Shown: positions 16,025 through 22,639 of the stretch, piece by piece
Position numbering within the stretch: the first letter of the stretch is position 1
Layout: each line of letters opens with the position of its first letter
Source of the DNA: Gemmatimonadota bacterium
GTDB taxonomy: Bacteria; GCA-2686955
Direction of reading: 5' to 3'
DNA: 22,639 bases
Assembly (NCBI GenBank): GCA_002686955.1
Contig: NYZA01000021.1
Coordinates: 1 to 22,639 of the forward strand
Notes under the pieces: generated by a model
The model's input: the letters and a program-made list of their open reading frames with translations, nothing else
Told to the model about the DNA's origin: nothing
The model's database searches: none
Made by a program: the position numbers and the translations under genes

Positions 16025-17854
16025 CTACCAATCGTGCGGCGCCTCGTTCGGCGCGGGGAACTCATCGAGGGTCGTGAGCAACCAGCGGTCGATCGCGATG
16101 TTGTTCGGCGCCTGAGCCAGTGAGAACTCGTGTACACCCTTGGTGAGCACGGCGGTCGCCACGCGGCGCCAGATCCAGGGACCGGGGGATGAGGCGGTCG
16201 CCGACTTGCCGCGGGGCGCGGGGCGGCCGTCGATCGAGATCGAGAGAGCGCCGGCCCGCGTGAATTCGCCGCGGATGCGGGCCCAGATCCGATACTCGCG
16301 CCATTCCGGGATCTCGACGCGGTAGAAGAGCGCCTGGCCGACCGCATCGGGAGCCGCGCCGCCGGCGCTCTTGGCGGCCTGGCGACTGAGATAGGAATGG
16401 CCCCAGGCGGTGGTGTCGTCGGCCACTTGCCAGACACCGAGCGCGTTGGCCGACTCGGCCTCGCGGTAGATGCACTTTTCCGGATTGCCGGTGTGCCAAT
16501 CGTCGTACATGAAGCGCGACGCCTGAATTCGCGTGTGATCCCACACGCCTGGAGTGTCGTAGACATGGATCTTCGAGTCGTAGCCCTGGAAAACGATGTC
16601 GGTATCGCCGTCGTGATCCAGATCGGTGAGTATGCCGGTGCCGAGATCGTTCGAATCGGTCCAGATCGGCCATCCGTTCACGACGTTGCCGTTCAGCTCG
16701 AAAGCCTAATCGTAGGGGTTCGAGCCGCCGGCGAAGGCCTCGACGCCTGGGTCGCCGTCGATGTCGCCGACGATTAGCTGTGATTGCATGCTCCATGGCC
16801 CAAGCCAGGGCTAGTGGGAATCGAGCGTGCCGTCGGCGTGATAGAGGAGCACGTAGGAGGGGTTGGTGTTGCACCAGAGTGCGCTCACTTCGTTGGGTGC
16901 ACTTCGCAGGGCAACCGGCATCGCATCGACGTACCCGAAGTTGGCGACCGGTGGCCATCCGTTGACAGCACCGCCTTGGTTGTCGAAAACGTGAATGTGC
17001 CCGGCCCAATCGCAAGCAACGATTTCCGGCTCCGGTCCGCCGTCGAGGTTGGCGAGGGAGACAGGGGTGCCGACGACGCCAGCGTCCAGGGTTGCGAGGC
17101 GCGGCTCGGCGGCAAAGGGGGTGCCGTCGTGGTTGAATGCGAAAATGGATGCTTCGCCTTGCCCGGCGCCTACATACCCGGCGGTCACGATCTCCATATC
17201 ACCGTCGAGATCGAGGTCGGCGATCGCGAATCCCGATTCCACGGTTTCGTCAATTTCGACGGGCCAACCGGGGAGTGGGGCGCCCTGATCATCGAGTAGG
17301 GTCAGACCGCTTGCGTTGTATCCCCATATCCAGGCGGTCGTGTAGAGAGTTTCGAGACGGCCATCTCCGTCGAAATCGAAAATGGTGATCGCCGCGGTGA
17401 CGAGAACGGGTTGCCCGAAGGTCGCGGGCCAACCAGGCAGCTCCCGTCCGTCTATATCGACTGCATGTATTCTCCCAAAGGCCCCTTGTTCGTACTCGGC
17501 GAAGACCGCTTCGATCTGGCCGTCGTTGTTCAGATCTCCGCCGCCAACGTGTCCTTGCACATCTTTTGGGAAGGTCCAGGGAGCGGATGCCACGTGCGAT
17601 CCGTCGTGGTTGTAGACCATGACTTCTCCCTGTGGAGACGCGCCGCCGGCAACGATCTCCTCGAATCCGTCACCGTCCAGATCAGCCACCAATGGCGAAG
17701 CACCTCCCAAGACCCAGTTGACCGGCCAGCCGGCATTCTCGGGGTAGGCGAACGCCCGGCCCGAGAGCCAGGAACACAGAGCAATGCCAGCAAATGCTAA
17801 GCCCGTCGTTACCGTCGAGCGATACCGACGAGCTCTGTCCTTAGACAGCTTCAT
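16025..17854 (-). pseudogene. Exported FG-GAP protein with sugar-binding-like C-terminus, two in-frame TAGs
   Basis: The ATG at 17854 overlaps the stop of the beta-helix gene (ATGA). A signal peptide ends at about SGRAFA before YPENAGWP. Seven FG-GAP/integrin-type calcium-loop repeats follow, among them LVADLDGDGFEEIVAG, IFDFDGDGRLETLYT, IADLDLDGDMEIVTAG, VGDIDGDPGVEAFAGG and LTDLDHDGDTDIVFQG. The last 170 residues look like a jelly-roll carbohydrate-binding module (IYREAESANALGVW, then EYRIWARIRG, then RWLLTTL). Codons 348 (TAG at 16811-16813) and 383 (TAG at 16706-16708) interrupt one otherwise continuous frame of 609 codons, and repeat homology continues across both. Without readthrough the product stops after five repeats and lacks the binding module. 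Confidence 0.85.
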
Positions 17855-19421
17855 TGACCTAGATTACAGTTGCCGACAGCCTCCACATACTCAAGGCAGA
17901 GATCGACCCCTGTTGGATCCCATATGTTGTGCTTTCCACCGTAGGCACCGATATCACACGTTGTCAAACCGACCCCGGGCGGGCTGCTGCTGTCCGCATA
18001 CGCTGTCCCGGGCGGCCCCTGATCGATCGCTTTCGAGTCGTTCGCCGCCGCGGCGTACCCACACACCGGATTCGAGATAGTCTTCAGCATATAGCTATAT
18101 TTGGCGACACCGCTGCCGTCTGGAATCACACCTTGATAACGCGGATTCGATCCGCCGGGCGTGTCGTCGTTGATGTCGTTCGCGCCCACCAATATCGAAT
18201 CAGCGTAATCGAGATCGTTCGCCCAGAGAAGCTCGTAGTCGGTTGAGAGCAAGGGCTGGGTTCCGGGGTTGGGGCCTACGACTTCAAACGCGGGCTGCTC
18301 CGCGGTCTGGGTTCCCGAGCGGGTGATCGTGTTCGCATAGAGCGTCGCGATACAAAGCTCGTGCACTCTCAGTCCGTTGCCATCGGTGATGTCGATCACG
18401 TTGTTGTGAGCCACGACTTCCGTGGGAACCACTGTTCCGTTGACGGCCGGTGCGAAGCACTCCGTCGAGTCGACCGCACACATTGGGTCGCTCGGCGTCG
18501 GTGGCTCGCCCAAGTAGAGAGCATGGGATACGAGGGCTCCTTCCTCTTGGTTCCTGGAGAATATGTTGTTTCTCACGATGCCCTTGGAGCCGTGCACGAA
18601 GTGAAGGCCCAGCATTCCGCTACAGTAGAAGAGATTGTGCTCGAATAGCGACTCGAGGCTGTCGGGGACCGAGGAAGGAGCGGTGGTGTCGATCCGCCCG
18701 GCCCCCAAGTGCCAGCCTTCGCTGCCCGCCTGCAACCGATTATTCCGCGCGGTCACCGCGAAATGGTAGGTCGTAACCGCATCGATGTTTCCGACGACTT
18801 CGTTGTTCAGGAAATGCCCCCACTTTGGGCTCTGCCCGAATGCTTCATCCGCGTATCTGCCCTTATTTCCGATGACGACGGTGCCGTCACAGTGGTGCTC
18901 CGACTCGAAATAGTTGTCTTCGATGAATAGGCCGGTGGCGTAGCTCTGGGCCGGATCGTCAGCGGCGTTGAAAACCCCAAGAGCGGCCGCGTCATCCTCC
19001 CCAATAACCTCGAATGCCTTGAGTGTGACCCTCATATCATGGCAACGCCGCCCCGAGGGGTCGAGTCGGTCGTTGTGGATCTCGAAGGCGCCGGCCCACT
19101 CGCGGCACAGTATGTAGCCAGTGTCGGTATAGGACCACCGAATCTGCGGCGGCTCCGCCATCAGATCATCCGGCATGAACGAAATGTAGAACTGGTTCGT
19201 ATCCCCAGCGGCGGGATAGACCTTGACCTGCTCTTCGTACGTCCCCGACACAACCACAATCGTATCTTGATGCACCGCGGCATCCACGGCCGATTGAATC
19301 GTTTGATAGCAGGGTAGCGTGCAGTTCGGATCGACGAGCTTCGTTCCCGCGAAGGCCCTCGTCGCGCTACACACAAAAAGCGCTACGGCGAGAGGCGAGA
19401 GGCGAGAGGCGCGTGTACCAT
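17851..19421 (-). pseudogene. Exported right-handed beta-helix protein, start out of frame (possible phase-off state)
   Basis: The 507-codon body from 19374 down has pectate-lyase-like features. A YQTIQSAVDAA motif and DTIVVVSGTYEEQVKV begin the helix. Asparagine-rich turns follow, among them FIEDNYFESEHH, VTARNNRLQAG, GIVRNNIFSRN, VAHNNVIDITDGNG and ATLYANTITRSG. No GTG/TTG/ATG in its own frame gives a complete signal peptide; GTG 19374 starts too late. A well-placed ATG at 19421 (AAGGA eight bases before) is one base out of frame because of a 7-bp tandem repeat inside the signal-peptide coding region. With one or four repeat copies it would encode a good signal peptide ending TRAFA. It overlaps the FG-GAP gene by four bases. 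It is either switched off or carries an assembly-collapsed repeat. Confidence 0.85.
19389..19409 (-). repeat. 7-bp tandem repeat, three copies, in signal-peptide coding region
   Basis: On the plus strand CGAGAGG occurs three times exactly at 19389-19395, 19396-19402 and 19403-19409; the coding-strand unit is CCTCTCG. It lies ten bases inside the ATG at 19421. Since seven is not divisible by three, each gain or loss of a unit shifts the reading frame of the beta-helix gene. Copy numbers 1, 4 and 7 are in frame. Confidence 0.95.
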
Positions 19422-19470
19422 GATCTCCGTCCTTTCGGGAGTGCCCTCGGGCCGTTCGTGATTCGAGCGA

Positions 19471-19488
19471 CCTTATGTCTGAATAAGG
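19471..19488. promoter_or_regulatory. Inverted repeat near the beta-helix operon transcription start
   Basis: CCTTAT (19471-19476) and ATAAGG (19483-19488) form perfect arms around the six-base spacer GTCTGA. It sits directly downstream of the proposed -10 element, where a repressor would block initiation. Being AT-rich in GC-rich DNA, it stands out. The function is inferred from position only. Confidence 0.4.
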
Positions 19489-19517
19489 ACCCTAAGCCTC
19501 TCTCTCGGCCACGTCAA
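19489..19517 (-). promoter_or_regulatory. Possible promoter of the beta-helix / FG-GAP operon
   Basis: Read on the minus strand, TTGACG (19517-19512) is followed after 17 bases by TAGGGT (19494-19489). The -35 match is five of six; the -10 match is weak, three of six. It lies about 70 bases before the ATG at 19421 and abuts the palindrome at 19471-19488. Confidence 0.3.
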
Positions 19518-19793
19518 CGGCCACTTCGCCCCTTCGTGCGATCTTCGCGCCCCGCGGGTGCGCCGGCGGTCGATTTGGGCGCATCTTGACGATATATGAT
19601 CAGGCGTCGTGTAAAGCGGCTGGATCAACGACTCTGGAGGGGGCAGGGCCGCCGAATCTTGCTGCGTCAACACACGAGTTCGAGGCTTGCGGGGCGACGG
19701 GGCGGGCCTGGCGATGTTCTACGGTGACCAGTGTCTCAATACTCGGTCCACAGTTTCTCCGACTTCCCGGGGCTACTCAAGTGCCCGCGCAGC
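19518..19793. other. Intergenic region, no gene seen
   Basis: The translations show no recognisable domain. A plus-strand TTGACG near 19587 has no gene behind it. This is the downstream end of the AbiE-like pair and the upstream region of the beta-helix operon, both on the minus strand. Confidence 0.4.
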
Positions 19794-20456
19794 TCAATTT
19801 CTCTCGCGTACATCCACTCGGCGTGACTGGATTTCTAGCGGCGCCATGGGGGGAACCAACAGAGTTCCGACCTGCTTCTGGAAGAACTTCTTGATCGTTT
19901 GCCAATCACTGTCGCCTTCCCCAACCAGAGGAGCCTCCCGCTCCGCATCGACGAAATAGGTCAAAGCTCGCAGCAAAAGACCGTCGCCGACGCCCTGCCG
20001 ATAGACCTCGCGCAACGCGCTCAATGCGTCGGCGATCCCCATGCGCTGGCTCTGCAGGACTACGTACAGATCGAAGAAGTCCCGGCGCGTACCACGGTCG
20101 ATGATCGCGTGCATCTTCGTCGCCAGGATACCCCGGACGGTGAGCCGGCGCTCTTCGGTGTGGGGGGCCAGGCGATCGAGGACGAAGATCGATACACGGA
20201 TTCCGTCCCAGATCAAGTGCGCGGTGTCGGCCGTGCGCTCGAGCATCTCTACCTCACCCTCTGCTTCGAGCTGCGCCACCAAATCGGGCAGGTGTTCCGC
20301 GCGGCGCACTCCGAAATCGACATCGCGACTGGGTCGATAAGGGCAAAGGCAGCGCACGGCCTGACCGCCGATTACGAACCAGTAAGGAAGATGGTCGACC
20401 GCCTCGCCGACGGCGCCGGGAAGCACATCGAGGGGCAGGAGGCGCTCGGTGCTCAT
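19794..20456 (-). CDS. AbiEii/AbiGii-like nucleotidyltransferase (toxin of a toxin-antitoxin pair)
   Basis: 220 residues. The nucleotidyltransferase signature is present: WFVIGGQAVRCL with the GG at residues 30-31, then SRDVDFGV with the paired aspartates D45 and D47. The second family block ATKMHAIIDRGTRRDFFDLYV (about 112-131), seen in AbiEii proteins as a K-x-x-A-x-x-DRG-x-x-RDxxDLY pattern, is also clear. AbiEii toxins stall growth by modifying tRNA or other RNA with nucleotides. Its ATG overlaps the TGA of the upstream gene (ATGA at 20456-20453), the normal bicistronic layout with antitoxin first. The C-terminal third is less typical. Activity as a toxin is inference from family and layout. 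Confidence 0.8.
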   Translation of the reverse strand: MSTERLLPLDVLPGAVGEAVDHLPYWFVIGGQAVRCLCPYRPSRDVDFGVRRAEHLPDLVAQLEAEGEVEMLERTADTAHLIWDGIRVSIFVLDRLAPHTEERRLTVRGILATKMHAIIDRGTRRDFFDLYVVLQSQRMGIADALSALREVYRQGVGDGLLLRALTYFVDAEREAPLVGEGDSDWQTIKKFFQKQVGTLLVPPMAPLEIQSRRVDVRERN

Positions 20457-20962
20457 ATTCGGCGCACCGCGAGGATGGCGCCGAGCAGGCCGCGGCTGCG
20501 TTGTCTCCAGCCCCGCGTTCGGGCGGCCTGGTAGAGATCGAGCCAGGGCATTCCCGCGGCGAAGCTCGAGGCGCGAGCGCAGCCGTGATTCAAACAGTAG
20601 AAGGCAACTTGATGGCCGGGGATCCGTCCCTCGTCACCCAAGTTGTACAGCGCCCGCTGAACTTCCGGCGGAAGATCGCCCATTTCGTAGCTGTGTCCGG
20701 GAGATCGTTCCATGACTCGGTAGATGGTTGCGCGCGAGGGAGGCCGATACCCCTCTCGGCGGCAAAAGGGCTCGAGGCTCGCCAGGATCTCTCTAACGGG
20801 CGGACGCTCCTGACTCAAGAGGAGTTTGCGAAGCTGCTCCGAAAGCGGCCCGGGTAGGCGGCTCACGCCGCGATCCGAGCGACCGCGCCGGGAAGACTCG
20901 GTGCGCTCGTCAAACCGCCGGCGCGCGTCTTCGAGCGAGCTTTCCAGGTTAAAGAGAGACAT
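20453..20962 (-). CDS. Putative cognate antitoxin / small DNA-binding partner of the AbiEii-like gene
   Basis: 169 residues from the ATG at 20962 (GCGGA just upstream); an ATG at 21001 is less likely, as it would add a 13-residue leader in the probable promoter. The charged N-terminus (LEDARRRFDERTESSRRGRSD) precedes a winged-helix-like block with VREILASLEPFCRREGY and RPPSRATIYRVMER. The C-terminal part contains DLPPEVQRALYNLGDEG, then PGHQVAFYCLNHG and PWLDLYQAARTRGWRQRSRG. It does not look like the classical AbiEi antitoxin domains I know, yet it overlaps the nucleotidyltransferase by four bases in the antitoxin position. Antitoxin function is therefore inferred from context. Confidence 0.65.
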   Translation of the reverse strand: MSLFNLESSLEDARRRFDERTESSRRGRSDRGVSRLPGPLSEQLRKLLLSQERPPVREILASLEPFCRREGYRPPSRATIYRVMERSPGHSYEMGDLPPEVQRALYNLGDEGRIPGHQVAFYCLNHGCARASSFAAGMPWLDLYQAARTRGWRQRSRGLLGAILAVRRI

Positions 20963-21030
20963 TCCGCTAGCTAACGTAATACATATCCCACGGAAACTCA
21001 AGCCAGCGTCCGCCCCCAGGATCCGCCACC

Positions 21031-22019
21031 CAATGCCCGGCGGAGCCGCGCGACGAGGTTCGCAACCGATCCGAAGACATCACGATTCTGGAGCTCAGCC
21101 CCGCCGTAGAGCTGATATTCTCAATGAGCATGGCCAATGCGCGGGAGCGGTTCTGTACAACATGGAGACCCAGGAGTACTTCGCGGTGGAGGCGAAGGCG
21201 GTTGTGATGGCGACCGGTGGCTGCGGTCGGCTCCACATTCAGGGGTTCATGACGACCAACCACCATGGCGCCACCGGCGACGGAATCGTGATGGGCTATC
21301 GCGCCGGTGCGCCGGTGGTCTTTCTGCATACCGTCCAGTACCACCCGACCGGGATCGTCTTCCCAGAGCAGGCCGAAGGGATCTTGATCACGGAGAAGCT
21401 CCGGGGCTCGGGCGCCAACCTCGTCAACTTCGATGGCGAGCAGCTCGTGAACGAGCGGGAGCCGCGCGACGTCGAGGCGGCTTCGATCATCAAGGAGTGC
21501 GTGGTCGAGAACAAAGGTGTTCCGACGCCGACCGGCAAGCTCGGCATCCGGCTCGACTCGCCGATGATCGAGATGCTCGCCGACGAGGGAACGGTCCAGA
21601 AGGAATCTCCAGGCAAGTACATCCTCTACAAGCGCTTCGGCATCGACATCTCCAAGGAGCCGATGCTGATCTACCCGACTCTGCACTATCAGAACGGTAG
21701 CCTGGAGCTCCAGGCCGACGGGCGTACCTGCCTGCCCGGGCTCTTCATCGCGGGCAAGGTCGGCGGAGGGATCCACGGGGCCAACCGCCTCATGGGGAGC
21801 TCGCTGCTCGATATCGTGGTCTACGGGCGCATCTCGGGGGCCTCTTCGGCCGAGTACATCGCCGGAGAGCACACCGATGGAGCGCTGCATCTGGACCATG
21901 CGCGCAGCTATTCGAGCGAGATCGACGGGCGGGTAGCACCGGCCCTGATCCCCGATTACACTGATCCCGAGCTGTGGGAGCGACAGCTCACGACGAGCTA
22001 TGTTGGAAATGTGAGGTAG
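21031..22019 (+). pseudogene. SdhA/FrdA-family flavoprotein, 5'-truncated and frameshifted
   Basis: Most of the reading frame (from about 21115) matches fumarate reductase/succinate dehydrogenase flavoprotein subunits: EAKAVVMATGGCGRLHIQG, MTTNHHGATGDG, the substrate-site QYHPTGIVFPEQAEGILITE, VNEREPRDVEAASII, and the FAD-binding end GGIHGANRLMGSSLLDIVV. The expected N-terminal FAD Rossmann segment (GxGxxG, roughly 150 or more residues) is absent. A short preceding piece, DITILELSPAVEL (about 21076-21114), is family-like but in another frame, so one base has been lost near 21115. Upstream similarity fades near 21030, next to the start region of the AbiE-like operon. The frame ends in TAG 22017-22019. 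The enzyme cannot be functional as written. Confidence 0.85.
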
Positions 22020-22639
22020 ATTGGCACGAATCTGCTGAAAGAAACGCTCACGATCCCGAGAATCGCCGAGGCGATCGATCGCCTGGGGCTGCCGGACGAG
22101 AAGTACGATGCCTGGGGCTTCAGCTCCGAGCAGAGCAAGCTGCTCTACTCTCTGGCGTACCCGATCTATCGCTACTTCCGCCCCGTGATCCGTGGAATCG
22201 AGAACCTGCCCTCGGGGCGGGTTCTGATCGTCGCGAACCACTCCGGGCAGCTCCCCTTCGACGGAATCGTGCTGGCGCTCGCGACACTCCTCGAAGCCGT
22301 TCCGCCCCGCCTGGTGCGTCCGATGGCGGAGCGGTGGGTTTCCACTCTGCCGGTGATCAGCGAGCTCTTCAGCCGGGCCGGGGTGGCGTTGGGCGATCCG
22401 ATCAACTGTCGCAACCTGCTCGATGCGGAGAACGCGATCCTGGTGTTCCCCGAGGGGGCGCGGGGACTGGGGAAGCTCTACGATCGCCGCTATCAGTTGG
22501 AGCCTTTCGGGCGGGGCTTCATGCGCCTGGCGCTGCAGACCGACACCCCGATCGTTCCGGTCTCGATCGTCGGCGCGGAGGAGTGTCTCGTCAGCGTTCA
22601 CAACGCAAAGACACTGGCTAGATTGCTGAGATTCCCCTA
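22020..22639 (+). CDS. Lysophospholipid/glycerol-phosphate acyltransferase (PlsC-like), 3' end off the window
   Basis: The frame directly following TAG 22017-22019 encodes an acyltransferase with block I NHSGQLPFDG (H74, D81), an H-x6-D spacing found in the MGAT-like LPLAT branch. Block III is VFPEGARGLGKL (about 142-153), and block IV is DTPIVPVSIVGAEE. Such enzymes transfer acyl groups from acyl-CoA or acyl-ACP to lysophospholipids at the inner membrane. There is no ATG, GTG or TTG in frame before residue 56; protein-like sequence (NLLKETLTIPRIAEAIDRLG) begins right after the stop. The start is therefore either the rare ATT at 22020, behind GAGG, or lost by mutation. At least 206 residues are visible; the C-terminus lies beyond the edge. 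Confidence 0.8.
   Translation, partial: MGTNLLKETLTIPRIAEAIDRLGLPDEKYDAWGFSSEQSKLLYSLAYPIYRYFRPVIRGIENLPSGRVLIVANHSGQLPFDGIVLALATLLEAVPPRLVRPMAERWVSTLPVISELFSRAGVALGDPINCRNLLDAENAILVFPEGARGLGKLYDRRYQLEPFGRGFMRLALQTDTPIVPVSIVGAEECLVSVHNAKTLARLLRFP

Noticed and set aside
20967-22601. Minus-strand open frame of 544 codons at the right end
   Set aside because: It lies opposite the flavoprotein and acyltransferase motifs (QYHPTG, NHSGQLPFD, FPEGARG), which are clearly on the plus strand.
1-22639. Reassignment of TAG to tryptophan throughout the genome
   Set aside because: Several intact genes (rlmKL, haem lipoprotein, LVIVP protein) end naturally at TAG with family-typical C-termini, so TAG works as stop; local decay is simpler.
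1-22639. CRISPR arrays, tRNA or rRNA genes
   Set aside because: No regularly spaced repeats, cloverleaf-like segments with T-arm sequence, or rRNA signatures were seen by reading both strands.

Overview
The window reads as a high-GC, Gram-negative-type bacterial chromosome segment. Supporting signs are a lipobox c-type haem protein, ElbB, a fused RlmKL methyltransferase, many GTG/TTG starts, and secreted beta-propeller, FG-GAP and beta-helix proteins. I cannot name the organism; an uncultured Myxococcota-, Desulfobacterota- or Eisenbacteria-like lineage would fit, but that is inference. No rRNA, tRNA, CRISPR array or recognisable transposase was seen.

Layout. Positions 1-1030 hold a TPR gene running off the left edge and a decayed fragment on the opposite strand. 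Positions 1049-7772 are a dense minus-strand run, read right to left: elbB, a cytochrome c-prime-like lipoprotein, proB, proA, rlmKL, a short LVIVP beta-propeller protein and a four-helix membrane protein. Overlapping stop/start codons (GTGA, ATGA and a 16-base overlap) suggest one translationally coupled transcript. This is the housekeeping core: proline synthesis, 23S rRNA methylation, a haem protein and a DJ-1-like protein.

Positions 8200-11450 hold a plus-strand pair of overlapping genes of unknown function: an orphan protein and a 660-residue LVIVP-repeat exported protein. A mosaic, nonsense-mutated partial copy of the same pair follows. Next come a frameshifted AAA/DUF4143 ATPase (minus), a small PH-like membrane protein and an SCP2-type thiolase (plus). 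At 14790-15985 two accessory genes, a DUF4143-type ATPase and an AlbA_2/HATPase regulator, lie head to head with both 5' ends missing.

Positions 16025-19421 are a minus-strand operon of two exported proteins. The first is a right-handed beta-helix protein whose signal peptide is put out of frame by a 7-bp tandem repeat (3 copies; 1 or 4 copies would restore it). The second is an FG-GAP protein with a sugar-binding-like C-terminus and two in-frame TAG codons. Positions 19794-20962 are an AbiEii-like nucleotidyltransferase toxin gene with an unusual small partner. The window ends with a 5'-truncated, frameshifted SdhA/FrdA-type flavoprotein and a lysophospholipid acyltransferase that runs off the right edge and has no ordinary start codon.

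The right two thirds of the window are unusually rich in broken genes: nonsense codons, frameshifts, truncations and partial duplication. The most interesting signal is the 7-bp repeat that looks like a phase-variation switch at 19389-19421.
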